Assembly (NCBI GenBank): GCA_949357655.1
Contig: CASHTG010000017.1
Coordinates: 1,550,001 to 1,614,000 of the forward strand
Direction: 5' to 3'
Origin: Parascedosporium putredinis
Lineage: Eukaryota; Ascomycota; Sordariomycetes; Microascales; Microascaceae
DNA: 64,000 bases
How positions within the stretch are numbered: position 1 is the first letter of the stretch; each line of letters starts with the position of its first letter. The notes under the pieces are model-generated. The model was not told where the DNA came from and did not search any database. It saw nothing but the letters and a program-made list of their open reading frames with translations. The position numbers were made by a program, and so were the translations under genes. Shown piece by piece: positions 34,938 to 49,200 of the stretch.

Positions 34938-37900
34938 TGTTTTGGCTGGACCGCCGAGCAGGATCCCCGTATTACCGAAACAAAGGTGACCGACGGCCGC
35001 ATGCCAGGCAAAAGGCGTTAAAATGGCACGACCTGCGGCGGCGCGCGCCAGGGCCTAGCTGGTAGGAAAATGGAGGGCTTGCTCAAGAAGAGCAGCAAGA
35101 GAGCAAACAGGGACGGTGGTGCGGTTCCTGTGATACAAGTGCGTGCTGTGTGTAACGAGACCATGCCATGGCCTCTCTCGGAGGGCGCCGGCAGCCTCTT
35201 CGATCCTGGGAGACAGACTGGAATCGTTGACCTCAGGGCCAAATTACTTCAATTTCTTTTCCAACGACTTCCCTTCCGTGTCGCCTTTCTCTGTCACTTC
35301 GAAGCCAAGCCGTTTTGGAGAAAAGAGGTTGGGTCATGAGCCATGGCATCCTGCAACAGAAGAGTGAAAAGTATGGAGAATCTGCTGCTTCTTTGGGAAT
35401 CTACACCCCCTCCTTCATGGGAGAAGCCAGCCACTTGCCAATGGCAATCAATCATCTGGGAAAAGGAGAGGCCCACCATTCCAGAGGCCCAGGCTTGGGA
35501 GGCTTCAGAGGCTTGGAAGGCTTGGGAGGGGAGGGCATGTCGCAGGCGGGCAAAAAGTGTGTGATGTTCAATCTTGGGGACAAGCACAGAATCATGAAAG
35601 AGGATTAGTGTGCCATTGGGGGCGGCGGCGGTGCAGGGTGCAGTGGCACCAGGCGGTTGCGTGCATAGAGGACCTGGGGAAGGAAGGACTGGACATGCAG
35701 GGCAGTTCCCACAAGTGCACACACACCGGGAGATGGGATGGGTTGCTCCTCCCCTTCCCTCCCCCAACATTGGACCTTGCCGGTGCAAGCAGGGGATGAA
35801 AACAGTCTTGATGGATCATCTGCCCCAGTCTCATGTCTGGGTGTGTCAAAGATCATCGCTCACTCCAAGTCAGTTCCAGTCAAGTGAAGGGCATGGAAAG
35901 GGGCCAAAGGTCAAGAGATGGGGCGAATGCTCCACCTTGCGCCGCGAGACCACGCCCGTCGCTCGATCGTCAATCTTGCTCTTACCCCCGACCTACATCT
36001 CCACGAGAGCGCTAGCATACTAGGCGCTTCACGCAACAAGTACAAGTATTACCCGTAGGACGACGGGCATCGAATGGCGTGTCTACAAGTTGATGCGATC
36101 GATGGATAGGATCCACCATTCATTTTAGAGGCGGCGTAAAGGTTGGGCACGGGAGGGAGGGGGGTTTGTTACGCAACCCAGAGAGTGAGGGAGCGGAGAT
36201 GGGGGCGAGAACCGATCCTGGGGTTGGCTGATGATGGCTGGAATGGCTGAGAGCTGGGGCCCAAGCCGAAACGACCATTTGCTCATACTTGGGACTGAGA
36301 AAGAGGCCTTCCTCATGGGGTGTTAGGGGATTTTCTGGTTTCTGGTGATCATCAACAACAAGTGTTAGCCCCATCCCCTCCCCTCGTGTGAATGACTAGA
36401 CGGCGCCGGTTGCACGCTAAACCTCGAATGCCGCAGTCAGATGAGCAAAAATTGTGGGTTTAGGACATCTCCCACCCCCAGAGTTTGGGTGTTGCAGGCG
36501 TCATCATAGCAAACATTACCCCGGACTTTGAGAGCGCCCGAGGGAGGATAGCGTCCTGCCGCGCATCTCGTCTTTTTGTCTGGGCCCGAACCTTGTTGCC
36601 CCCTTTTACTCTCACTTCTCCGGGGGTGGGAGGAGAAACCCTTGAAGCCGCTGGTCTGTGAGTCCATCAGACTACTGGAGCATGTCCAAGGTCGTCAGAT
36701 GGCTGAATAATAGAGGGTTGCTCGTCGAGACCAAGAAGAAGCCCTGACTTCTCGGCACGCCCGGCCGCTAAGATTCCCGTGCTGTTCCTCCCCTCCCCCT
36801 TCTTTTGGCCGGGAGCGATGTAATCCTCAAAAAGCAAAATGGTGGAAGACCAGCCATTGATGCACCCATATGCCTGGGTTGGGGGGCCACTGATGGCACA
36901 CGCGCCCTAGGTTTGTCATCAGGAGTCCTTCCAAACGAAATTTGGGTGGGTTTGACGGGGGCCCATGGAGTTGGACCGTCTTGTCTCGAGCCAGTATGCC
37001 AACCCCCACTCGTTGCACTCCACTCCACTCTCACACCAGCTAGCAGCAGATTTGTAATGAGGACCTGCGACGTTTTGGAAAAAGGTCGGCCGCCGGTGCA
37101 AGGAAGACGCGAGAAGGCCGAGGGGGGTCGGGGGTCGAAGGAGGCTCATTACGTCGTGTGGGGATGGCCACGAGAACGTGAAACTATGCGGCGTTGCCCG
37201 CTCTGTGTCTACCTTCCCTCCAGCCACTGGAACTGACTCTGGAATATTATTACACGTCTTACTGCGTTATATCCCTTTGCTTCTTCTTCGCGCGCGTGCG
37301 GGGGCTAGAAGAAAAAAGCAAGACACACGCAGAGCACATGGCCCTCCGCTTTAGGGGTGTTTTACTTGATTTTTCTGTTCTTTCTTTCATCTTCCTTATT
37401 TTGCTCCATCCTGCTCTGCGCAACCGAATGCGACACGGCCTCAACCTACTCGTAGACCATGGAAGGAGCGGAGTGGCGCATGTCCACCAAAGAGAAGAGA
37501 AGCAGTCCATCCAGGGAAACGTGCCTCAGGCTACGATTTCTCCGGCACCTGCAACGCCCTGCTCGACAGGTCATTGCGTGGCTCGAGTGGAGCGTGTGGA
37601 GACGGTTGGACGGACACTTGGACGACGAGAGTCAATGGCTGTCTTGGCGGATGGGTCTTTTTCTTCTTTTTGTTCGCCATTCCCTCTACTTCTCCATCCA
37701 GGATTGGTAAGAGTTTCATTTTCAATGGGTTTAACGAGGTCTAGAAGGCCCAAGAGCGCCCTTAGCTTCGTTTCCTCCCCCTCCTCAAGAGGGTGACGGG
37801 AGAGGGCCGTTTGCTTTGCTTTTTGGTCGTCATTCTTTTTCCCTTTTGAAATGCTTCTGTGGAGTTGCGGAATTTTTATTTTAATTTTTGGGGTGCACCT

Positions 37901-39388
37901 TCCCCGCAAAATGTCTCTCCCGCATTCGAGAGTGGAGCACCCTCATGCACATGCCTCCCGTCTTGCACTGGCAGCTTTCTGGCCCCCTTGCTCGTTTCTT
38001 CTCTTTTCTTACACGTCTCTTTTTTGTGCTCTCTCTGCTCTCTCTGCTCTCTCCCTCTCCCCTTTCGTACCATGATTCAATCTTGTTCTGCTCGCTCCCT
38101 GGCCGGCAAGTCTCATTCTCCTGGGCGCTAGAGCGAACCTTGACTGATCAACCCTCTTCTGGACGAATCTACTCGGACAAGAGTCGAAATGCAAGCCTCT
38201 CCTTTTCCCACTAGCGACCTCTCAGGGATCTTCGCCCTCGTGTTATTATTGCACGTTGTCTACACTCCGCTAAATTAGCATGTCTCGTTGCCCATTATCC
38301 TGACACCCCGCGGTTGCAGCTAACTGCAGGATGCAGAGGAAGCCCCTTGTGGATTGATTTCTTTGGAACCCCCGTCATGGAACAGTCTTGGCACTTAATT
38401 CCATGCTGTTCTTGTGTGTGCGAAGAACTGCTATGTTATGATGATGTGTGCGTACATGTAGTGTAATGTGTGCATGTAAACAGCCTCCATTGCGGCGGCA
38501 TGAAACTCGAACGAATTTGATCGATCCGCTGCGCCTTGTATGAAATATCGAGAGAGATTGACCCCTCATTCACCCAGTGCCTAAGAAAGAAGAAAGATCT
38601 TCCTTGAGCCTAAGAAACACTGCGAAACGGCAAACCGGCTGCCTCGCTCGCCTTCCCCCAGAGTGATCGAACCACCCTCCACTAGTTTTGCCCTAGACGA
38701 CGGAGGAGATGCAGCGGCGCGTCAGTAGCCTCTGTATGGGGGACATGTCCACCCTCGTTCGCTTTACCCCAGATGAGGCTGGAGGCAGGCACAAAGTGCT
38801 GATGCATGCCTACGTTGATTGGACGTTGGCCTCTTCCTTATTCTTGGCTACTGTTCAAACCCTCACCCATCGCCCATGTTACTTCAAGTGTTGGAGCATT
38901 CGAAAAGGAGATCATCCCAAGACGGGAAGGGTGGATGATCTAATATTTTCTCCTCTGCCAGTCGTCGAATTCTATTACCCTCACCCCTGTTCCCCTCTCA
39001 TTAAAAATCCCCATTCAACAGTGTCAATCATTGCCAGATTCACTCGAGACTCAGGAGCATGGCTCTCCTGCTTCAACCCCATCCATCCCACATCTGAGTA
39101 GTGTTGGATCCAACGCAAGCGACCTTGCCCTCTTCTTCCTAGCTCGCCAACGGCTAACGTTCGGGGGATGGAGCCCTGGCCCACTTGGCAGAGGAGGCAG
39201 GTTTTTGTTCTCCCTCCCATACCAGACACAACTATACTCCAAAAGCACTGGCTCCAAGTACACACTCCACTGGGGAGAAAATCTCGATCTTACTAAAAAG
39301 CAAATCTCAACTCTACCCTCCCTCTTTACTCGACTTGGAAGGCTGGAGAGGAGGGGGTGCATGCATGGTCTGCTGCTTTGCCTCCTTC

Positions 39389-39440
39389 CACAGACACAGA
39401 CACAGACACAGACACACACGTCCACACACACACACACACC
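39389..39440. repeat. ACAGAC / CA compound repeat
   Basis: Four ACAGAC units followed by an interrupted CA run. Confidence 0.88.
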
Positions 39441-40097
39441 CTTCCGTCCTCTACTCTGCTATGGGGGTGGGGAAGGGTTGCATTTTGATTGCGACAGACA
39501 TCTGCTGCATGCCGTGGAGTAGCAGCTGGCGACGGATGAACGCTAAGCAGTGGGCTTCTGAGACAAGCTCGCGAGTTGGCGAGTTCGTATCCGCGCAGTG
39601 ATAGGCTGCGTTGAAACCTCCAGAGGAGGAAGCGAGGCGCCGATGGGCATCCTCGAATGGACCTGTGGAGGGGACGGCTGGCCGAGCAGCGTCAAGGAGG
39701 TTGGATGGGCATTGGAGAAGGTGGTAGACAATTTCAACGCCGCCCGAGACGCTGTGCAACATGACTTGTAAATGATCAATTGATGGGTGATATTTTCTTT
39801 GCCGCCAAGCTCCGAGTCGCTCCCTCCCCTTTGCTCCCAGTGTCCACGCCCCCCTCGTTCGATGCTTTGGAGCTCATCAACATGAACGGAAGGGGGCCAT
39901 CCAGCTTGGTAGCGCAGCTCGCTGTCCTGCAGGATGGATGCGTAATTTATACAACATTCGCCCCCAGCAGGGAGTCTCGGAAAATTTGCATATTGCATTG
40001 ACCCGACTGCAGAGGGCTCTCGCGGCCCAGGGGTATCTATTTCCCTTTTATTTTTAATCTTTTTGTTTTCGACATCGTGCATAGTACTGACGAGCTT

Positions 40098-40118
40098 GAG
40101 AGAGAGAGAGAGAGAGAA
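40098..40118. repeat. GA dinucleotide run
   Basis: Ten GA units, about 65 bp before the CCATTGGATC direct repeat at 40182. Confidence 0.9.
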
Positions 40119-40181
40119 CTGGATGGCGACATTGAACCGATATCTCTGAGCACCCACATGTACCTAATAACTCGCTCACAT

Positions 40182-40200
40182 CCATTGGATCCATTGGATC
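40182..40200. repeat. Direct repeat CCATTGGATC, copy at 40 kb
   Basis: Two abutting copies of CCATTGGATC. Each contains ATTGG, the reverse of a CCAAT box. A near-identical element is at 55502. Confidence 0.7.
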
Positions 40201-43200
40201 AATGTAACTCCACGGGCGTACGGCGTTGATGTTTACAATTGAAACGGGCACCTGTACTTCGGTGTCTGTATGCTTACGACGACGCAATGAGGATAGCTAG
40301 ATGTTGTACTATCCTGCAAGACTAGCATCGGGTGTTGAATTGGGTTCTTGCCTCCCCCACCGCCCCGTAGCTTAATGAAGGGTGTGTCTAGGAGTGCTGC
40401 ACTCATTGGACGTTCGCCACTCCCAAAGGCGATGTCTTTTCGAAATCAAACTTTTTTTGATTCTGAAAATTTTCTCTCTAGGGGAGGGGCTTCAAAGAGG
40501 CTTTGGGGCCACTGCTCAATCGAATTGGCAAAGATTGGCAGAGGTCAATCAGGGCGCCCAAATTCCGCTTCAAAAACGGCCCCGAGCCGTCTCAAAAGCC
40601 CTGGCGATCTTTTTAAGCAACCGAGATCCACTCAACTAATGAATCCACTTGGACCGATCCTACAATGGACGATAGCTCGACTCCATCCAAACAAAACAAC
40701 ACGAGGGACCCGCCTTGAGCCGTGTTTAGTTCCCCAAGATGCCAAGTCTTGAGGAAGCGACGGAAATAATGCAATAGACTATTACACGACAAAAAAATTA
40801 AATAAGATAAAAAAAAAACAGCGACTGTGGCATCTTGCCGTCAAGCCAATCCGCCACTAAGGGCCCAACTTGAGCTGGAAAGCTAGCCGCTCCCTTCGCC
40901 CTTTCCTTCCCGTCGTGTGCTAGGGTAAGAATACCAACCTTTTTTTCGTTCGTCACTATTTTCGAGTTTGCCCTCTTTCCCCACAAAGGGAAAAGGCGCT
41001 AGCAGCATGAAGTCGACGCTTTCTGCTCAGCGATCCACAGTTCAAGCGTTCTTGGATGTGTTTTGAGTTCTTCGCTCCCGTGCCCGCGCCCCCTTTCCAG
41101 TGCTCCCCTCCCTAGCAATTCCGCGGTTCAGTGTGCATCTCGACAGATTGGTTTGGGACTCGGAGCCTTTCACATATCTGTCTCTTTGGCCAATTTGCGC
41201 CCTTTCTCTTTGTTTTGCGACTTGTGCTGGTTCGGGTTAGCGGAGCATCCAAGCACTATATCCTTATCCTCGGTGCACATCTTAATGCTCTCCCCCAATC
41301 CATGGCGCCGGTGTGCATCTGCTAGCTGCATGCTGATGAAAAATGGGCGGATCCATGAGCAGTGCTCAAAACGCACACGTGCATCGCCGCCGTGCACTAA
41401 TCCAGAGCCGTGCCTTCATGCTTGCACCCAGACACCCCCATCGCTCTCGGTCAAGTGTTCCGTGTGCAGGGTGCACAATCTGGCTCCTCAACGGCTGGAA
41501 TGCCTCGCCCGGGATTTCGACCAGGCCACGGCCAAATCTCCGTGCGGACAGCTCATTCTGCTCCAATCCAGCCAGGCTGCCGAACGCCCACGCCAGAAAA
41601 CTGGTACAAGTAGGTTTGCATACCGGAAGGAACACCGCCCATCCATGCTTGGAGTTCACCAAATTCCTCGTAGTCCTAGAGCTTGCTTGTTGTGAGAGGC
41701 GGGGAGGGGGTCAGAGCTCCTTCTTTTCGTTGATATTGATTATGACATTTCTGAGTCTATTTTACATGTATTGCCCTTCCTCCACAATCTTTTTCAATGG
41801 ATGCCGACTCCCGAACGTGCTTAGCGCTGCCTCTTGCTTGTCTTGTCTGTTGCAGCCTCGCATGGGCACACCCTGCCCAGGCTCCAGCAAGAAAGGGGTC
41901 CTTGTCCGGCTTTCGAAGAGCGTTACCTTTTTCGTATCCTTGGCAAAACAAGTAGCGGACTGCACAAGATAAATTTGACCCTTGTGGACACATGGGCACA
42001 AGGAGAGAAGGCAGACGGACGGGGCCCTTTCTTTCCCAGGCTTCCGCTGCTCTTGCTTCATTTCCTCCACAGGACAGGGACTTCGAACTTGCAGCGCTGG
42101 GGGGCCTTGCTGTGGTGTGCGTTGTGCCGGTCCAGGGTCGGAGAGTGAGGGCTCATTACGAACGGCGGGGCATGTATGGCGCTCGAAGAGGCAAAGGGGA
42201 GTGGATTGTAAGGATTGAAAAGTTTTTTTTATCCGTCCTTCATCCATACTCCTACCCCCTTTGAATCGATTCGCCTTGGACATGACCCTTGCAGCCCCTG
42301 CTCGGTGGGCCTTGGCTCCCAGAGCACTGCAACATTGACATGGGTTGTCCTGTGTTGACACGAGTAGTTTGATGGCCGCGTTTCCTTCATCCCCAAGACC
42401 ACTAAAATGCGGGGGAGGAGAATAGGAGTAATGCTTTCTTGCACACTCTCGATGCAACGCTGATGAGATCGGACTATAACGCTGATCAGGGAAACAGCGA
42501 GGTTAATCTTGTTCGAAAGACAAGTTTTCCCACACATCAGTGTGCACGCATCAGACACAAATGCAACTCCCTGCAAAGGGCCCAGAACCAAACAACAACA
42601 ATTCTTTTGGGACTGGCCGGAAAATCCGAGCCCCTGAACCTCAGCTCCAAGGTTTTCAATTCTTTGACTAGCATCCGGCGCAGTCACGATAACACGACTC
42701 GAAGGTAAGAGCCGTTTTATCTTGGAACAATTTTTCTCTTTCAAGACCATTTTAAACGTGGTCGGAAAAAAAGAAAGACAGTGCCACTTCGCATTCGCAT
42801 CAATTCACCAACGGCCCGTTGTAGTATGATTTTCCGTTGCTGCCATCTGCCATACAACACCAATGCTCGCAGGAAGATTGAAGTGGGTTTCTCTTGTCTT
42901 TTTTGTGGGTCCAAGCCTCCATTGATGGACCAGCCGGTTCGCCTTATCTTTTTCCCATATACTTTTACGTCCCTTAACAGCGCGCTTCGTCCCGTACCTG
43001 CGTTTACGGTCGACGGCCCAATGCTGGGTAGGGTAGCCAGTGCTGCTGGCTTTCGTGGTATCAATTCCGTGTCCTCCCCCAGCCCCAGCGGCTGGCGGAC
43101 TTTCCCCAATTTTGTCGTTGATGCGGAGCGGCTCGGCCTGGTTTTGGCCATGACAGAATCCGTCGAGGTGCAGGCACGGGAAACCAGGGGCGAAACGTCG

Positions 43201-46200
43201 ATACGCCCGTGAGCCCGTTGCCGCAGCCCTCCTTACCCCCTGTCGCCTTTTCGCTTTCGCTTCCAAATGACCAAGACGCTCGCTCCGTCCGGGGTGGAGT
43301 TTCTTTTTTTTTCTTTTTCTTTGTTCTTGTTTTTTCTTTCTTTTTCTTTCTTCTCATTGCCAGGCCACGATACTTGTTACAATGCTGCCTGGCAAGCCTG
43401 GGCAAGAGCTCGGCCAATTGGAGGGCGTGAGGTACACATGAAATATTTGCTTTTCCTTTCTCGAAATTAGCCTTGAGGCAGATTACATGCAGCCTGAGGA
43501 GCAGAAAAACAAAAGCAAGAGAAGCAACACCACATGCTCATCTAGAAACTTCTTTCCGGTGCCATCGAGACAGCTAGGCAGCTTCTTCGCCTTGAAGAAC
43601 ATTTCCACATGTGGGCTAGCCCGGAATGGATGACTCTATCTCCTCCCTGCCCATCATCGGCGAGTCAATTGCGGCCCTCCTGACTCGTTTGGTGCATCCA
43701 AACATGAGACCGGATTTTTTTCTTTCTCTTTCCACAAGCGCCGAGGTGACAGCTTGAAATGAACAGATGCCAGGGCAAAAACAAAGAATAGTACTACAAG
43801 TATTAGTGTAATAGATCTATAGCTTAGGATGGAAAAAACTTTTTTTTTCCCTAGCCAAATTTCCTTTTCTCCTTTTCGCCCACTGGCTGATTCACGATGT
43901 GACCCTCCCCTTTCAAGCGCTTCATTCCGCCTGACATCAATTGACAAGAAAATCGATGCTGGCGCGCCACCTAGCCAATCAAGACACGGTCTTCCTCCTT
44001 GGGGTTTCAACCTAGCCTGGTTGAGAGCGGCAAGGCCAAGGTGGGCTGCTCCCATTGACCCTGGACCACCCCCTGGCCCCATGACGACAATCAATACATG
44101 TGCTATTATGGTCATGGCATGGTGCTGGGCAGGATAAGATGCCAAGGAGAGAGATCTGAGTTGAAGACTTGTTTTTTTCTCGCCCCCGCTGCACGGACAG
44201 GACACGATGCGCCCTTGGCATCTGAGAAAGGGGAAAGATTGAAAAACCCTCGTCCCATGGCAGGTGCGGTAGTGACATCGGGCGGGCTGGGCCAGGCCTC
44301 GATTCGCTCAGGGAAATATCGCCAAAAGGAAAATCTCCTTGATAATATCCGACTGCCCTCGAATTCAACGTTGTTAAGCCCCCGAGGCACCAGGGAAAAG
44401 AACGTTACTTGTATAGTGAGATCTAGCATGACATTGCTCATTCGCTAGGCTGCAGCGGATAATACTCCATCGACTGAGAGCTCAACGACAAGGAATGATA
44501 AGCGTCACTCATTATTAAGCGAGGAAAAAATATACAGAAAAACGAGGGTCGCACTCCGAACTTGCCGCCGCCGGTCAATGTCGCATTGACCTACCTTTTG
44601 TTGAAGCATCCATTGCTGTCAAAATGCTTCTGCTACATGTACAATCGGGCCGCGCAATAGAATGTCCAGTCCAATCTTTTGCTGCTTGATGTCCTGCATC
44701 GGATTGTTTTCTTGAAACAGACCTGTAGACGCCCTTACGCTGCCGCAGCTCGCCAATATATCTTGATGCTTCCTGAAATGCAAATCTAATCAGCCTCGCG
44801 ACTTAATCCCTTTGCCTACCGTGGTGCCTGTCACCTCCCCGGCCAAAACTGAAATGCTAGCCCCCTTGCCGAGCCATCCATCAGTGTCTCAAAAACCATC
44901 AATGCTCTCAAAGGCACGCCTCCAAGCTCGGTGGTTGCTGGCTCGTGGTTGAGGTGCAAAAGCCCTGTCATCACGAGAAAGCGTGTGTCTGAAGGATCGT
45001 GCAGGGGTTAAAAAAATACTGTGCGATTTTGTCCCCAGAAAGGACACGGGCGCATTATTGCCAACGGCCCTGGCCTCAAAAAAGTTTGGATGACGCTGTA
45101 CCGCAACGGGTAATCTTTGAGAGGTTGTAACCATTTGTTTGAGGCATGTCGTCACCGACGGGGATCTTCAAGTCTGTGCCCACGGCCGCGGATTTGCATC
45201 AATTGAGTGAATCTCTTGCACCCCTGATATGCGGGAAGGCCTGGGAGCGCAGTCAGTTAATATTTTGCCCATTTTGCAGCAAAAGTAGAAGATAAAAAAA
45301 CATTAAGCAGTCGCCACTCAGCCTTCATCCTTCGTTGAAGGATTGCCGATGTCATTTGTGTTCTTCCCCTTGCCCCATGTTGACATATTTGATGGAGAAG
45401 CTAGTCCTCCACATTTTCGCAGTCGAGCCTCGCGAAGGCCTGAGAGAGCAGGGATCTGGGTACCACATGTGAGGGAACAGAGCGACTGACTGCCCGCCCC
45501 CAGGTTTTGTGATGGAAATATATCGACTGGAGGGGGTATTTGAATCAACAAGAAGGGGCCGTGACATTGATTTCAACATCCAGCATAGTTAGAAGGTGCT
45601 GTAATTGACTGTTGATGCTCCTCTCTTATCTAATTGAAGCCTGGGACCTCGCTCGAGACACCACGCGTTCAAGTCTCGCGGACCGGTTTCTGCCAAGGTT
45701 AAAAACTCGAATACCTTGATTTCCATATCCCATGACTGACCCAGACGACCTGAGGAAAAAATATATTGGTCGTGAGTCAAGATAGAGGGAGTGAGCTTTT
45801 TCTCTTGGCGTCTTTCGGTTTCTCTGGCCCACGCAGGGACTTCAGGATCTTGTCGAAGGCAGGGTCCTGCGCCTCAGCTCCCTGCGAAAGCCAACGCTGC
45901 CTTCTGGCGCCCTCTTCCTCTTGTCAATTTTTTCTAATTTTTTTCTTGTTTACCAATACTCTTCAGGTACATCTAGGAGGGCTTTGCCTGTAAAGATACC
46001 TTTAGCAGCACCGCTGGATTCAAGGCAGGCAAATTTTTTTCTTTGTCTGCCTGTAAGCTATGGTCCGTGCCCCACGCTAAACCCGCTTTGAGTGAAAACG
46101 CCACCACCCCATGGAGAAGGGAAGGGGGTGGGGTGGCCCTTCTTGAATGGGCGTGGTGTCAAGGGTTATTGGGGCCAGCTGCAGAAACTTGGGTACATCG

Positions 46201-49200
46201 CACCTTGGTACTCCCTTCCGCTCTCTCAAAAAACTTCCCGCAAAGTTTTCCACTCTCAAGTGTCCTGCCACGCCATCAAGGGCGGCCAACAGGTGCCCAG
46301 AGTAGCCCCTTTGTGCAGATCGAAGAAGTTGCTTTCAGGGTCTTGTTTTCATTTGACGTGGAGGGCCTGAACTCTCCCAGCGAGACACACACACAAAGTT
46401 GCATCAGTTGGCCCTGTCCGCTCCCGCACGCAGCACCCACGCTCGTACATCACGCTCATTCGCCCGTCGTCCCTCTGCCGCCACAGATGTGCTGGGTGCC
46501 TCAGCCGCCTCCGTATCGTATCCCCTTTGGGGAGAGAGGAATGGCTAGCCATGTGAGCCAGCCAGGCTTTCGATTGATTGCCTTGCGGAGGAGTACTCGG
46601 AAACAGAAAAAAAAGCCCACTAGCGCAGGTGAGCACACCTGTGCCCAATCCAGCCTGTTGGCCACGCCATCAGCTGGGGAGGCACCACTTTCTACTTGCC
46701 CATTCAACTTTCTCCTGTGCGACGTACTTCGAGGGAGTGGAGAGGCTTCGACCACCGCCGTTAGCGAGACCAAGCCAGACGGGGGCGGATCATGCAGAGC
46801 GTGCAAAGGTTCAATATATCGAGCGAGTGCGCCTCAAGGCTTGGAGGCGTCAAGTAGCATGCTTTGGAACTTAGAAACCCTCGACACCCACCCTCTTCTC
46901 GCCCTTAATGGCGCGATTTTGCTCGTGGTTGGCAGATCGAACCAGGCCGACTAGTTGATGCTTATTACCAAAGTGTGGCTCTAGTCCTCTTCGAACGTGA
47001 GAACCCCCATGACTAAAAACGAAAGAGAAAAAATCTGCGAAGCTTGAGCAGAACTCTCTCCAGGTTATTTAAGCTTTCTCCACTTCTCGCCTCAGCTCCC
47101 GATTGTTGCACACTAAGACAAGAGCTTGCGGAATTTGACATAAACTCAAGCCTGGCAAATTGCTACGAAGTAGTAACCCCGGCCCGTCAAGCAAAGTACC
47201 TGAAGAGCTCAGTGATTCTTGTGCGCTCGTGGCGCTGGAGATCGTGGAGAGGGTACCGAGCACGGATTGATATTCCCTATATCTCCGGGGTAAGATAACA
47301 ATACACGATTCACCCCATTATCTACGAAATAGTGATCTGGGCGTGAATAACTCTCAGGACGAACCGTTTGATCTTCGAATTGTGTTTTTTTTTGGCCTAC
47401 CTTCCCTTTAATAATATCAGGCACTTCTTGTCTCTTGATTTGCTCCAACCACCTCTTTGCTTGCTTAATCCTCTTGCGCTAGCTTTGGGGAAGCCAGCCG
47501 AAAGAAGAAAAGAAAAAGTCTCTCACTGTTAGTGTCAGGCGTCCCCTGACGAAAGACACTCGTCGGATGATGCACTACTCTTGTCGGCTAAGGACATTCA
47601 GCTTCGGAAAAGCAAAGTTTTCAGGGACCTCTTTTAAGCTGTAATATGTAGAAGCAGTGGAGGCTCACAGGGCCAAGGGGAACGGAGGAGCTACTCACCG
47701 GGTTGCATCGTGCATTCCTTTCTTTTTCTCTTTCTTTTGGTTTTGGAACGCCGAGGACCCCCTTCCTGCAACTAATGGAGAGGGCGAAGGAAATGAAGAG
47801 AGCGACGACAACGATCGGCACCGGCGGTGGGGCTTACCAGACAAGCCTGACGCCTCTTCATCCAAGTAGATGGGTGAGAGGAGCCGGACTCTTTTCACCT
47901 TGATAAGAGGAGGCGTAAAAGAGACGAGAGAGAACTGTGTGGGCTTCCCAAGTACATGCGTCCCATGGCATGTTCATCGGCGATCGAGGTCACTCGCCCA
48001 GGTCCCCGGGTTCAAGTTTTTGTTGGTGTCATTGGTGAGCGGCCACGCCTCCCTCCATGAGAACCGGCGCGATCAATTCGTATTGCGCGTCCTTCACCCA
48101 GTATTAGCCTCCTCTCCCCGCTTTGGATCATCGTGAGGAGCGTGGTCCCCCTCCAAAAGAAAAAAATTGACTTGCTTTCTCAAATTGGAGAGCCTGTTTG
48201 CCTGCCTCCGGTGGTTTGGTCGGCGCTTATCGCTCAAGGCCTGATCCATGGCCTGCCGCGAACCAAGAAACCAAGGAAGCACGGGTCCGCCAGCCAGGTC
48301 GCCCGCCCTGACCTAACTGCGCATCACCTTCAGCTGAGCTGCCAAACCTGGGGAGCCTTTGCCTGATTCAGAAAGATGTTCTCTGCAGACCCTGAAACTT
48401 CAGCTCTTTGCCCGCAAATTGGCCCGCAACGCTTGGGAAGAAGGTGAATCTGCCTCTTCTTTGTAATTCCAAAGATCATCCAGTGCATGCATGTGGTATT
48501 GAATGCCCGTGGAATTTTACTCAATTCCATGCTTTCTTTTCCTTTTCCTAGCCCCCCTTCCCCTCACGAAACGAGGAGAGACAGCAAGATGATGGTGATT
48601 CGAGGTCATTACAAGACCAAAAGCAATATCATGGTGTAGCAGATAAAAGCTTGGCCCTTCTGGAAGAGACCGTGTGGTGAGAAAAAGAGTCATTTTTTTT
48701 CTTTCTTTCTTTCGTACATTACACTATTGTCACGGGTATCTCCTTTCCTAGCCCCAGCAGTTCGGTACATGTAGTGTATTAGCCCCAACGGCAAGAACGA
48801 ATGTGACGGTCTCGCATGCTTTCTCATCCGAGTCCAGAGTGAGCGTGACTCAAAGCTAGCAAGGAAATTTTTGCAATGCACGGTCCAGCACTACCCAAGG
48901 TCCCTGTCGAGTCCCTGTCGGCCTGCTTTCCCTAGCTTGGAAAATCGAGATTTTCACTGAAATCGGAATATCGATATCTTGGAAAAGGAAAGGTTTGCCC
49001 ATCGTGAGATGGAGGGGCGTATGGATAAGGCAAAAATGGGAGACCACGAGGGGCGAGGGTGGGGAGTCAAAGCAGGGAAAAAGATGGACTGGGGAAAAAA
49101 ATTCTCAACCTCTCACGAGAACAGCGCGACACCACTTCGCTTCGCTCACGATGGAGCCAAGATTGGGGACATTTGGGCTGTTGACTCAATGTTGGTGGGC

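Larger units (their letters stand above)
28365..38400. other. Gene-poor region, part 1
   Basis: The left end is the crm1 3' flank. After that I find no frame with a recognisable protein, no convincing exon-intron series and no RNA gene. It is not AT-rich, so it does not look like repeat-mutated heterochromatin. It holds pyrimidine tracts (28730-28810, 30170-30200), a purine tract near 31550-31610, several microsatellites listed separately, and TACTTGTA at 31831 and TACAAGTA at 36041. Heavily frameshifted genes could be hidden here. Confidence 0.45.

Noticed and set aside
34883..35065. Poly-Trp open frame near 34.9 kb
   Set aside because: It is only the translation of the TGG microsatellite.
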